The notes under the pieces are model-generated. The model was not told the origin of the DNA and ran no database searches. It saw nothing but the letters and a program-made list of their open reading frames with translations. The translations under genes and the position numbers were made by a program. From contig JALIRH010000001.1 in NCBI GenBank assembly GCA_023055505.1, positions 90,922,530 through 90,986,529 of the forward strand: a stretch of DNA of 64,000 bases, given 5' to 3'. This DNA comes from Callipepla californica brunnescens. Taxonomy: Eukaryota > Chordata > Aves > Galliformes > Odontophoridae. Below, in pieces: positions 26,652 to 38,484 of this stretch (positions are counted from its first letter, which is position 1; each line of letters opens with the position of its first letter).

Positions 26652-27221
26652 GAAAGCCCACCAGGGGATCTATCCCACTAGACCAGCCATCATAATCAGA
26701 GAAGGTCAGGTAGGAGATGTGGAGATTGGGGGCTGTCTTGGACACAGTAAACATGAAATGGCACAGTTCTCAATTCTTGGTGGAGACAGGAGGATGGACA
26801 AACCCGTAGCAAAAATACTACCTTGGACTTCAGGAGGGCAGACTTTGAGGGAGCTGGTATTATTCAGTCCGGAGAAGAGGAGGCTCAGGGGAGACCTTAT
26901 TGCTCTCTATAACTACCTGAAGGGAGGTTGTGGTGAGCTGAGGGTTGGCCTCTTCTCTTGTGTAACTACTGATAGGACTGAAGAGAATGTACCAAGAAAG
27001 ATTCAGACTGAATGTTAAGAAATAATTCCTCTCCAAAAGAGTGGTCAAACACTGGAATGGGCCACCCAGTGAGGTGATCTAGTCATCAACCTTAGAGGTA
27101 TTAAAGGACTGTTTAGACTCTGTGTTGAGGAACACAGTTTAGTGAGAACTGTCGGTGATGGGTGAACAATTTGACTGGATGATCTTGTAGTTCTTTTCCA
27201 AGCATAATGATTCTATGATGT
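26652..27221 (+). mobile_element. CR1 LINE with internal deletion
   Basis: 26652-26846 matches the CR1 ORF2 endonuclease region (frame gives [19 protein letters not shown], then the decayed equivalent of LDFRRADF). From about 26848 the sequence is the ORF2 C-terminus (frame gives [20 protein letters not shown]), then the 3' UTR and a TGATTCTATGATG end. The whole reverse-transcriptase core, roughly 1.5-2 kb in a complete element, is missing. An open frame of 99 codons (26719-27018) runs across the join. Seen directly by comparison with the copy at 60282-64000. Confidence 0.88.
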
Positions 27222-27753
27222 AATGTTCTTCAGAGAAAATATTCTTGCATTTATTTTCAGTAAACCCTATCACCTTTGAATTCATCAATGTATCGTATTA
27301 TTAAGATTCCTAGAAATAATTCAAAAGGTTTTCAAATTGATTTAGGCTGGACAAAATTCTAGTGACTTCACTAGGATTGTGCTTACTCATCTGGGAGCTA
27401 GCATGTGAAGGAATGATTGCCCACACTATGCATTATTTCAGGCACATTCTGCATTTTCCCTGTCCTTCATCTACCTACTCTACCTCCTAAAATTAGTCTT
27501 CTGGACATCTCATGCTTAGTTCTGTAGCCCTCAGCCCAGGCACACTGCTTTCTTGAACCAAGCCCAGTTTGGTGCAGTGGGTGAATGATCCTGGCTTAGT
27601 CCTACAAAGGAAATTCTTGCAGGAGTGTGAGAAAGCCTGTTACCTACATCATTCATTATAAGGAATCTAAACACTGGGATAATTGAGCAATTGTTTATCA
27701 AAACAAAGATTCAAGAATTAAAATACTGAAACAGGGAAGTATAAAAGCAAAGG

Positions 27754-27776
27754 AAAAAAAAAAAAAAAAAAAAAAA
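27754..27776 (+). repeat. Poly(A) tract
   Basis: Twenty-three consecutive A bases bounded by AAGG and GGAA. No retrogene or SINE body lies upstream. Confidence 0.95.
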
Positions 27777-30700
27777 GGAAATGGAAATCTATCAGTATTG
27801 AGGATCAACCTGTTCCCTATCAGACTGTTGAATGGTTACCAGCTCAGATTTTCTTGGTTTCTCACTGCAGGATTATACAGGTGTTTAATCTAGTAGCTCA
27901 TCACTGCCAGCTACATGTTGCCTGTATTAGACAGCAAATAATTGTTTTGCACCCTAGAACTCTGATGAGTTTCTTAAATTTCCCCATACAAGAAAATATC
28001 ATGTCTGATAAAGTGTCTAGAGCTCCCTTAGATGCCTCAAAATCCTATTCCTGGCTGCCAGCTGCGATGACAGAAAGCTTAGCTCCACCGTAGATGAGGT
28101 TTACCTACCAGCAGATAATCCAGGGAATATGGAGTAGTATAGAGAGACAGCTAACTTCCACCCATCCTAACTTTAGTTATCCATATAACATGGAGAGAGA
28201 AAACACCTATTTAATACTTATACTCAGGTGCCCTGAGGAACGTTCTACTTTCCTTACTATGCTGAATTTTAGAGAGCATCAAGTCCTGCATTATGTTCCC
28301 AGGTTAGGACATCTCTTTGTGTCCACATCAAGCATTGGCTTCAGACTGGAAAAACAGAAATAGAGATGCCCCTATGGCAAGTGTCAAATTTTGTGTCTAA
28401 TTTCAATCATCTCAGAATATGTGAGAACTATTCTAATAAACTGAAGGCCTCTTGTTATATTGAAGACTTAAGAAGCTGATGAGTTTCAATCTGAATGCTG
28501 AAAACCTGTTTGCAAAATAAATAATAATAATAATGCCATTGAAATAATCTAGAATGTCTTGGATATTCTGGACACCTCACATAGAATTTGACACAAAGAA
28601 CCTTTGTTTCTGTATTTAGACAACTGTGTTTAGGCAAATGAATGAGCTCAGTGGATTTGGAAAAATACCCAGTTTATCCTACCAGATAGCTGAAGAAATG
28701 CCAGCTTCCACTGACAATTTTGGCCAGATTGCAAGTTCAGTCATTTAAACACAGGCATCTCCTGCCATTTTAAATGCATTACTCTAATATCTAGCTTCAA
28801 AATATCAGATTAGAAGAACATAAATCTCCAAACTGTACTGTGTCATATCTTTCCATTGCAATTAGTACACAGATTCATGATTGCAACAAGGCTAGATCAG
28901 AGTTCTTTAAAAAAAAAAATAAATACAGCAGACTCAACGTCTGTAACAGAACTTGTGTCGTGCCACGAACTCTGATAGAGTTATTTCAGTTATTCTGGGT
29001 GCTCTCAATTATTCTAGGAAGAGATGCTTATAAAACTGATTTGTGACTCCTTCGACTTGTAATGGAAGTTCACACAGTTGGTGTTGAACAAGATGCTTTG
29101 CAACAACTAGTTTAGCTTCCTCCAAACAAGACGATAAAAGAAGTTTTCTAGAAAACAAAACCAACATTAAAAAATAATACTCTACCTTATCTCACTGATG
29201 TCCCAGCTGTATGCCAAACTAATGTTTGACATTTCTAGACATACTGCTTTTTTTATTTTTATTTTTATTTTTTGCATGCCTTCTAGAAAAGCATTGACAC
29301 CACTTCTTTGCAAATCATTCTAAAACAATTTCAAGCCTCTGTGTTAATTTATGGAACAGAAAACTTCTACAAGCAAGGAGGTATCTTATTATATAACCTG
29401 AGATTATAATCACAGTATTAGCAAGTAGAAAAAAATAAAAAGAAACACCTTCACACACAGAAGCAAATCATGTGAAGTCTGCTTATGAAATTGGACAATT
29501 TTGTTTTATATGCATCACTCTGTTCCATCACCTTTACTTCTCATAGACTTGTACACATTTCTACTGTACCTCTGCAGCAGAAACTACCCACGTAAAATTA
29601 ATCTTGATGACATCATGCGGAGCTAGTTAGTCAGAACATTTAAGGAGAATAAAGCACTTTAGCCTTAAGGACTCTTAAAATGAGAATCATTTATTCTCTG
29701 CTGTTTTCTGTGAAATGGATTCTAGCTGTTACTAATGTAAAAACCTGCTGTTAAATGTTTTGACTGTACATATTTGCCAGCTGGTGGTTCAGTTCTTACT
29801 ATTGAGTCTCCCAGAACTGAAATAATTAATTTAGCTAAGAAAAGTATATTGTGTTGTATCTTCTGGATTTGTGACTGTAATCTGTAATCACCAGGGTGTT
29901 TATTTGGATTTGCAATAATACTAGTGTTGGTAAGTTATAACAAGCTCACTAAATAGTTTTCAAAGCTTGGAATTCAAGAACTTTTTTAACACTGATTCAC
30001 TTGCCACGTTACAATTGCAAAAAGGTTAATCTTCATTATCCTAATGAACTGAAAGCAAATCCTGTGGAAAGTATTTCTTCTAAGTACAGGTCTCCCTAAT
30101 GTTGTATCTTCAAATCAGTGCTGCAAGATGTAAAATTAAAGCTCTCTGCAGTCCAAGGAAGCACTCCTGTTGAGCACAAAATGCTTGTCCTTTCATTGAA
30201 AATCTGGGTCCAACTTAAACCCAGAGACATTATTGCTAATTCATACAATGTTTATTGTATATGTTTTTATTTCTGCCTGCTCCTCGTACTACAAAATGAA
30301 ATACAATATGCCAAGCCTACTTAATTTTTGAAAATGGTATTCAGGTAAATACTGCTATTCATTTCTTACTTGGTACAAACACTCATTTATGTTTTTAAAG
30401 GAAGGAGAAAAAAAAAAAATCCAAGCAGTACTAATATATTAAAGCAGTTCTCCAGAAGATTTCTAGTAAGATAACTTCTCATATAACATTCATTATCGTG
30501 TCAAGTAATGTGTTTGTTTAACCATTTTTTCTTGCGCATTTTGTTGTGTTTTTTTTAAGACCCCCTTCTACACCATTTGTTAAAGTGTTCCTTTCACAAG
30601 GACTGCAGAGACAGGAAATTCTCAGATGCCTAATGGAGAGAGATGCTGATCCTTCTACTTTTGAGTAGTAAAGAACTGGAGGATACTATCAGGTTCCAAG

Positions 30701-33700
30701 TCTCTCAAAACTGAAGCAGAAAGCTCTGTTTCCTAAATAAAAGGTGCCTCTGCTTGAAAGGTTGGATGATTGACATGGTGATGTATTGATTTTTATATTC
30801 AAAGGATTTGAATTAGTCAGTCTGGATATACAACTGATTTCAATACTGCAGATAGATGAAGACTTGAAGAGAGTGGAATGTCACAGGTCACTGCACAATA
30901 AACAAAGTGAGAAAGCTGTAATGGCATGAACACTAATTCCTCTGAAAGGCTGCTGCTGTTTTTGTTATTTTACAACACTGTTGTATTTTATAATTTTGTA
31001 TTGCTACAGGTTGCTTTGTTTTTTTTTATTTCAGTCCTAGTCTGTTCATACACAATTATTCACAAGTGTTCTGTTACTGTTTACAGATTAAAAAATGTCA
31101 GATTTTAACAACTCCAGCCTCAATAGTTACCCAAATCTTTGTCTTCTGAATTACTAAAATCAGAAAGAAGATTTAGTATCCTCTTATCAGCAGTATTTAG
31201 CTAAGTATGTCCAATCTTAGTAAAGTTACTAAATGTTACCCCATTTTAAAAACGGGGAACAGAAACTGCTAAGAGAGCTGTGAAAGTCACAATGAATATG
31301 TGACATACTTAAGAACATTCTAAAAAAAGTAATTTAATTTCACTAAGTCACGATTAAAAAAAACCAACAAAAAAACAGGTTCAGTTATGGTTTGTGAAGG
31401 AAAGAGGAGCAGGGCACTACTACTATATGACTCCTGTATGAATCCTCATCTGGATTTGACAACCCAAAACATCCAGAACAGTTCTCTGTTAAGTAAAAAT
31501 GGAAGAAAAAAATTGGAAACAATATATTGAGTTAGATAATTAAAACAATAAGTATACAATAACAGATTTACAGAGCAGGCAAAGTATTCAGTAATATATA
31601 ATTGGAAGAAGATTGTGAGAGTAGCAGTCTTTGCACCATGCTGGAGCCACAATCAAAACTGTTTCCTTGATAAACATTATATATGATAAGAAAAGTGAAA
31701 GTACTTGTTCCACCCCCCCTCCCTCCAATACACAACAGAAACAAACTTGAGAGTAACATGCCTAATTCCTATTTGCTACAAATCACCTTTCACAAATAAA
31801 GATTTCTTCAATTGCACTACTTTTAGTTATTAAAATTTTAATATAAAACCAGAGATGCTAAAGGATGGATTTTTTTAAATGATTATCCCGTACTAGCATT
31901 CTGATGTCAAGTGAGCTTAGAGATACCACTGCATACATTTTTCAAAATTTACATTTAAATAAAATATTCTGTTTTACACTTCATTTGTTATTAAGAAGTG
32001 TATATAATAACATTACCCTTGCACAAAAAAAATGAAATTTTCCCATGACGGTGTTGAAGGTTTTCCATTTATATGCAGATTCTGACTTTTACCTCAGTGA
32101 AAATGCGTTCTTGAAATAAGGGTAGGAAAATAAATATTTTTACAACAACTCTCAGGAAGAAAAAAAAAACACATCAGCTCCAATCAAGCATGAATTATCT
32201 TCCTACCTATCTTCTCCTTCGCAAGAGGATTTCTTTTTTCACAATTTTTCTTATTGACAGGCAAAAGAAGACTCAGAATACCCGAATCATTTCCTTATTA
32301 TTATTTTTCCTCTGTCGCACTGCTATTTCTTGCTGCTGTAAGCAATATATCCGCCTGATCTCTAAGGCCTGGGACTCTGAGATCATTACTTTCTCGTATA
32401 CTCAAAAGCAGTACCTAATTGTCTCCTTGCCACCCTTCATAATACAGTAGGGAGCACAATTTCTCTGTCTGATCTAGCTCTTGACTGTGGCCTAGACAGC
32501 CTTGACTTTGATTCACTGTAATACCCTCACTGTAGTATTCACATAGTTATTCTACAGACATCAGCTTAAAGTATACCAACTTTCACACTCACCAAGTCAA
32601 AATATAAATGTCAGTCTACTCCTGCATTGCTATGCCTGCCACACATTTGTAAGGCAACCCAGCAAACCCAACTGCTCCACAGATAAATCATCAAATCTTT
32701 CCACTGTCTTTTGAGCTGCTATGCCTTCTCTTTCATCCACTGATCACAGAAATACTGCTGTTTTTTCCTCAAATCAAACTAAATTCTCTTGGGCTTATAA
32801 TATATTTGAAAAACTTGACTAGACCAACATGTCAGGTTCTTGCACCATTTGACATCCACACAGCCAATAAGGCTGGCACAGGACTTCTGGGTCAATTTCT
32901 AGATATAAAAGAAGGATTTTCAAGATCAAATAAGTTAAAATAACATATGCTTGTGTTTAATTGTAATATTACAATAACATTTTATGTTAACTGTTGTGAA
33001 AGGAATACAAGTAATCAAGAAACTTCCCTAAACCCCTAATCACAATGATGGATACAAGCACAGGTTAAAAAAAAACCAACAAAACAATATACAATGAGAA
33101 AGTCTCTGTGGGAAGGTCCCCCTTGATGATTCTGTGATTCAGTGTGTTGGGTCAGACACATCCTGTACGTGATAGGCAAAGTTGTGCCAACAAAGCCAAC
33201 AGATGCCATGGCATATGGATCACTATGGAACACAGCTGTTGACATGGATGTGAGAAAATGGCTTTGGCCATAAGAAGGAGATTGTTTGGCCCAGGGAATA
33301 ACAATTTTTCACAACAAAGTTAGCTTAACATTGACTTTGGTGCTTTAAAACATTAAGAGAAGCTTAAATTCAAGGAGACCACAAATACTGCTTGGTATTG
33401 GCTACTTTTTTGTAAACCAAAATATCCTAGTTACATTTCTCATTTAGATTCCTCTATATCCTGGGTCAAATATAAAGAGAATTTAAGCGTTTGAAATCTT
33501 GGTGCATTTATTATTATAGTCCAACTGTGATAAAAAGCTATTAAAAACTCATTGACTGTATGTTGTTACACCTAAAAGGCAGCAGAAGCATTTTGTTCCA
33601 GCCGGTAACTACATAATGTTTCTCAGACTGGGGAACATCGGTGGCATTCAACAGAACAGAGGACAATAACGTAAGAAATGGAAAGATAATAAACACTCAA

Positions 33701-34264
33701 AAGCACCTACTTTGTTTCTGCTGCCTGAAATATGTGATAACAGATCTAAAGGGGAGGTGCTCAGTACTTCAGCTGTTTTAATTTTTGAAGAACAGCTTTA
33801 GAGTTCAAAACTTTCTGAACCATACACATGCAATAGGCAGGAAAAAAAAAAGAAAGAAAAAATAAAAGCAATACCCCCATATGTTGTGCCTGCTAATAAG
33901 GTATTAAAAACATGGGGAAACACCAAGGCCAACACAATTTTTGGTAGAGAAAATTGAATATGGAAAGAATAACAGAGAACTATAGAAACAACTCCTATTA
34001 AAGTGAGACAATGGCAACATAATTCTTTCTGGCTATGATCACTCTGATCTATGGTGATTTCCTCTTACTTAAAGTATCAGTGACACACATCAGAGAGGAT
34101 TAATCTTCACTCCAATGGAGAAGAAAAACAACACACACAAGATACATTTGTCTAACCTATCATAAAGCAGGAAATACCATTTGCCCCTGTTATTCCTTAC
34201 TTTCCACTATCAGTATAGTTGACTGTTTGATAAGATGAAGTCATCCACACTGATATTCTGCTTC

Positions 34265-34293
<29 letters not shown>
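34265..34293 (+). repeat. Poly(A) tract
   Basis: Twenty-nine consecutive A bases after GCTTC. No recognised element body adjoins it. Confidence 0.95.
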
Positions 34294-34295
<2 letters not shown>

Positions 34296-34459
34296 ATGAG
34301 ATAGAGAGGTAGGAACAAGGGAAGAGAAGTTTCAAAGTTGCAAGATGCAGGGAACAAAACTACATGGAAAAGTCCTGGTATCACAAGGATGATAGGTCCT
34401 CCATATTTAACAAGGTGTGATGGTTTGATGACAATAGGACCAGCACAATCAAGTAGATG

Positions 34460-34714
34460 TTACAAAAGAAGAGAAAAAGTACTCACCCACCTCCAAGGCT
34501 TATACTTCTCCACAGAGAAGTGATAACCAGTCATCACATGTTATCACATGTGGCAGTCAGCCCTTAAATGGGGTCTAAGTGGGGTTAAGCCTGGCTCCAC
34601 CCCTCCTGGTCACACAGGAGAACTGCCTTCACCTGTGCTCCCAGGGCTGACTGGGTCTTTTCTCCAGGTACTCAATCAGAGGTTCAGACTGTGACTCAGC
34701 AGTTACCATATACA
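34460..34714 (+). mobile_element. Palindrome-rich dispersed repeat (copy 1)
   Basis: Shares an ordered set of blocks with 48335-48596: CAGCCCTTAAATGGGGTCT, GGCTCCACCCC, TCACACAGG, CCTTCACCTGTGC, GGCTGACT, then CTCAATCAGAGGTTCAGACT and a CCATA-CA end. A possible 5-bp target duplication, AGATG, is at 34455-34459 and 34715-34719. Small hairpins occur (ACTTCTC/GAGAAGT and CACATG/CATGTG). Whether it is a small LTR, a non-autonomous DNA transposon or something else cannot be settled here; the terminal TT...CA is not canonical. No coding capacity. Confidence 0.6.
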
Positions 34715-35099
34715 AGATGAAACATCAGGAACTGGGAACAATGACAACCAACATAGTTATTTTCAATAGCAGAAAGAGAGACTGGTGTTTAAAATATTAG
34801 TGGAATGACTGACACTGGGATGCAGCTCAGAAGTGAACACGATGAAGAGATTTAACTACCAAAGATGGGAAGGAAGGACCCTGAATAACTGTATAACCAA
34901 ACCCGAGAAAAGCAAGAACAGAGAGGCCTAAGTGTGCACAGAACACTGAAGATTAAACAAGATAAAATGGGAAAATTTCACCCACCTTTCTGTACATGGC
35001 TAACACTTCTGTGTCCATATGCCTCCAGAGTGCTCTCCTTTTTTCTCCTCACTGACATATCAAATGCTTTCTCATATTCTCCATGTAACATGTACTATA

Positions 35100-35830
35100 G
35101 GCGCCTAATTTTTTGTAACCTTCTACTGCACCCTCTTCACATCCTGCTGAAGTGGGTGCAAAAATTAGTTCTCTGTGGAGGGAGGATTATAATTTCTTTC
35201 CACTGGCTGTGGTCCTCCTCATATATCACAGTACATGGGCTTGTCACAATAAGGCAAAAAGTCCAGTGTTTATATTTAGCCTGGCATCCACTATGACCCT
35301 TCAGTAAAGATATTTCTCTGGTAATTGTTTTCTAGTCTGCATATTGACTAGTGTAGAGTTTCCTTTCTCTTAATTGAACTTCACAAGGTTCCTGTTGACT
35401 GACTTCAGGCTCACTCAAATTTCCCTCAATAGACCTCTGGACTAAAGTTCAGTTATTACTCACATCAGCCCTAATTTTGTGCCTCGTAAAGGATCTGTTC
35501 TGCATTACCACAGAGATCACAAATAACGCTGTTGGACAATATGGGCCCCAGCACTGACCTCCAGGCATCAAGTCACCTATCACTGCCCTTTGAGCATGAC
35601 AGTCCAGACAATTTCCTACCCACACAGCAGTCAGATAAGGCTGTCCAGGTTTCATTGACTACCAAAAGGAGAGCACTGTGTGAGACAGCATCAAAAGCCT
35701 TACCAAAGTCAAGGTATATTACTTTCACGTCTCCTCTTTCATTCAGATAGCCAGTCATTTTGTTGGAAAGGCAATCAGGTTCTTCAAGCATGATTTGCCC
35801 TTGAATGCCTGCCGTGAATACTCATAGTGC
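35100..35830 (-). mobile_element. Ancient CR1 ORF2 (reverse transcriptase) fragment
   Basis: Minus-strand frame 35573-35791 contains VIYLDFGKAFDAVSHSALL, the reverse-transcriptase motif A block (F/LDFSKAFD) of CR1-type LINEs, preceded by a region matching KSCLTNLI...MT. Further along (35560-35480), QCWGPYCPTALFV resembles the LGPLLFNIFI block. Lower-coordinate parts (35340-35400, TTGAACTTCACAAGGTTCC) fit the usual downstream ORF2 section but are very decayed. No terminal tail is seen. Frames are broken by several stops and shifts. Confidence 0.75.
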
Positions 35831-36794
35831 TTGAATGCAGCTGGCCTCACAGTCTTTTAATTTTAACACCTGCAAACTGACAATCTCAGTCCTGCAAAGC
35901 TGTTGAACCCCAAACTGATGTCGAAATGACAAAACCAGCACCTGCTGCACTTCAGGACATGGCTGATTGTTCTTTCTTTCTTTCTTTTTTTTTTTTTTTT
36001 TTCCAGAGCAGTGTTTCTAGGGATTAGCAGCGTAGACTGTACTTACAATTTAACAAGCAATAATAAAAATATTCAGTTCTTAAATACTTCCAAATCATAG
36101 GGGTTGGCTTTTCTTTCCAGAAACAAACCTTAACATGAAAACAAATAAAATACCAAATACTTAAATACAGAGCGCTAAACAGAAAGTGTTTTCAAAGTTA
36201 TTCAAGTGTTCTAAACGTAGGTTATGAGACATCTGATTAAAAGCACTTTTTACTGCAATTTTCTGTGACTAAATGACAACATCTATTTATGTTTACAAGG
36301 GTATATGAGTATACACAATACACATTTCAGAAATGTTCTAAGGTCACATAAAAGGTATATTAGCAGAAATTAATATTAGTATTTTTGTCAATACCATCAC
36401 TCTTAGTACTATATTTCATATGCAGCATTTTCAAATATCAGGCTTCATTCTTTCCATTTAGAACAACAAGTTTTGAGATTGTGGCAGGGCTATTCTGTTA
36501 GACGTGCACTTTCTTTTCTTCCAAAGGCAAAGAGAAACAGATCATTACTGAACAGTAAAGGTCAAAATATAAATCAATCACTCCTCTAATAAGCTATCTT
36601 CAAGCAATAGTTGTGTAAGGAATATAGGAACATTTAACTCTGTATTTTCTGCAGATAAATAATAAGAAAAAACCTGAAGCTGACATCCTGATTTCTGTCA
36701 GTCCTCTGAGAGCTTATCTGGATAGCTCAGAGTTCAGTGCTGTACAGGTAAATTCTAGGCTAATTACACACACCATACATTCAAATTGGCAGGA
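35831..36794. other. Unassigned intron sequence with a TTTC/T tract
   Basis: A (TTTC)n tract leading into a pure T run lies at 35970-36002. The rest is AT-rich with no recognised feature. Confidence 0.55.
35970..36002 (+). repeat. (TTTC)n plus poly(T) tract
   Basis: Four TTTC-type units followed by 18 T bases, ending in CCAGAG. It could be the reverse of a poly(A) tail, but no element is recognised on its right. Confidence 0.9.
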
Positions 36795-36800
36795 ATGGAC
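36795..36800. repeat. Target site duplication ATGGAC (left)
   Basis: ATGGAC immediately before TGTTGC at 36801; repeated exactly at 37221-37226. Confidence 0.92.
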
Positions 36801-37220
36801 TGTTGCAAACTAGGTTTGCAGCATTTGTCCAAGGTTAACCCAGAGTCACGTGGGGAAGCATACACACACTCAATATGAGTGAAGCTTCGTTTATTGTTGG
36901 TTACGCATCTGCTTATATAGACATTCGCTTGCTAAGCTTAGGTTTACAGTTCTTTGATCTTAAGCTACGTGATTGGTTAAAGGAAGCTTACATAAAGGCT
37001 ATAGTGATTAATGTCCCAATGGATTACATATTGTTCATAGAGGTACCATCCTTCATGGTTCCCATAACATCCAGTTCCTCAGATAACATCTAGTTCTATC
37101 GAAATCAGATCCGGTCGCTCTGGTTTCTGTTACTAAGTATGGTTTCCATAAACTTTGCACGCAACGCTACCCTACTTCTTAAATCCATTGTTCTTACCCA
37201 GATTTATTACATCCCTAACA
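36801..37220 (-). mobile_element. Solo LTR of a class II (alpha/beta-retrovirus-like) ERV
   Basis: A 420-bp segment with ends TGTTGC...CTAACA (on the minus strand TGTTAG...GCAACA, an inverted terminal repeat TGTTRS), bounded by a perfect 6-bp duplication. Minus-strand signals are in the right order: a TATA box (TATATAAG, 36919-36912) and, about 20 nt further on, a poly(A) signal AATAAA (36895-36890). The R region would therefore be very short. A 6-bp duplication and a compact R fit alpha/beta-retroviral (ERVK-like) LTRs rather than ERVL. No gag, pol or env follows on either side. The frame at 36875-37093 is not a gene. Confidence 0.88.
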
Positions 37221-37226
37221 ATGGAC
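37221..37226. repeat. Target site duplication ATGGAC (right)
   Basis: Exact copy of 36795-36800. Confidence 0.92.
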
Positions 37227-38484
37227 CTAAGTGTGCTCATAGAATTTGAAGGTATCCTATCATTTTGTCGTCAGTTGAATACAGAGGATATAGGTATTTT
37301 TCTTTGTTACTTATATATTTTCTACCAAAGTATTTCTGATTATAGGACTGCTGAAAGCAGAAATGAAATTTCTTGTCTAACTTTTTATCCTGAGGATATA
37401 CAATAGTTATCTACAGGGTTGTTGTTTGCTTCTTGTTTTTGTTTTATATGAGTGTACCGATATTTAGTGTAAGTAATCACAACTATTTATATCACATTCA
37501 GTAAACACTGACTGAAATAGTTAATTCTATCAGAGATTATTCTTGTTATTCAAGACATACAACTATTTAGCAATTGCTGTCACTTTCAGCACCTGTGATA
37601 TCAGAATGTTTCCCTGGAGGACAAATAGCACAGCAGAACCAGAAAGAAGGAGGAAAGGACAAAAGCTAGAATCTGCTATAAAGTATATTTTTGCTAAGAG
37701 CATGTCTTATTAAGTGATACTTTTGTTCCTCTTCTGAAAGTTATGGGCTGCTTTTGGAAATCATGCATGTGCCTAAAGAAAGTATATCTTCAGTAGCCAG
37801 CCTAAAAGGCAGCATCCTTATGAATAAGATATAAACTTTAGAGGAGAACTGCATAGGCATCACTGGGCTCAACAGTTGTTCACTGCTAGTTATGACATGA
37901 AAAGCCTTTTTTTAACTATTGTTCTGCATAGAAATAAAGTAAGTAAAAGATCTTTGGGAACTGAAAAGATCTCTTAGGGAAATTATATTTGAAGTTTCTA
38001 CCTACAGAGCCTATAGTCAGAGGGTTCAATTAAGTAGCTAAGAAGTGCTGCGAGATATTCTGAAATTTAATATTAATGATTTATATTTAGCTCACTACAC
38101 AATGGTGAATTGGAGATAATTTACTAGCTAAGAAAAATCCATCCAGTTCTACTGAAATAAATGAATTTATTGTTCATTTTGGAGAAAAATTGAGCAAACC
38201 AAGGATGAGTAGTTGTCTAATGTTCTAGAGATTGAATAGGCAGTGCAGCACCCAGGGGTGCTGCAGATACAAAGAAAAAAGGCAGCCTTCATTTTAAAAA
38301 TATCTGGGGTTCAGTGATCCACTTCAGCTATGGGAAACTGGCTTGAAGCTGCACAGCAGAAATCTAATACAATGAGAGCACTGTTGTTTTGAAAGATCAA
38401 TGATGAGAGGGTATGGCAGAATTTCAGCAGTCCAATTATTTATGTTAGTAGTATATCTGAAAGAGCTTGTGTCAGATAAAGAAT
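37227..38484. other. Unassigned intron sequence
   Basis: No gene or repeat family recognised. A compact 9-bp perfect hairpin (TGCAGCACC/GGTGCTGCA, 4-base loop) lies at 38244-38265. Confidence 0.5.

Larger units (their letters stand above)
27222..34459. other. Unassigned intron sequence with A tracts
   Basis: Over 7 kb without a repeat I can name. Pure A tracts are at 27754-27776 (23 bp) and 34265-34293 (29 bp). A short fragment at about 33126-33142 (GATGATTCTGTGATTCA) resembles a CR1 tail, but nothing adjoining supports it. The open frames here (up to 89 codons) carry no known motif. Confidence 0.5.

Noticed and set aside
33115..33300. Possible CR1 or DNA-transposon piece near GATGATTCTGTGATTCA
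   Set aside because: Only one tail-like 17-mer is present; the adjoining sequence does not follow CR1 order on either strand.
27754..34293. Poly(A) tracts at 27754 and 34265 as tails of processed pseudogenes
   Set aside because: No coding similarity or target duplication was found upstream of either tract.
34934..35296. 120-codon plus-strand frame
   Set aside because: No domain. Its right part is antisense to a decayed CR1 ORF2 fragment.
36875..37093. 72-codon plus-strand open frame as a small gene
   Set aside because: It lies wholly inside a minus-strand solo LTR with target duplications on both sides.
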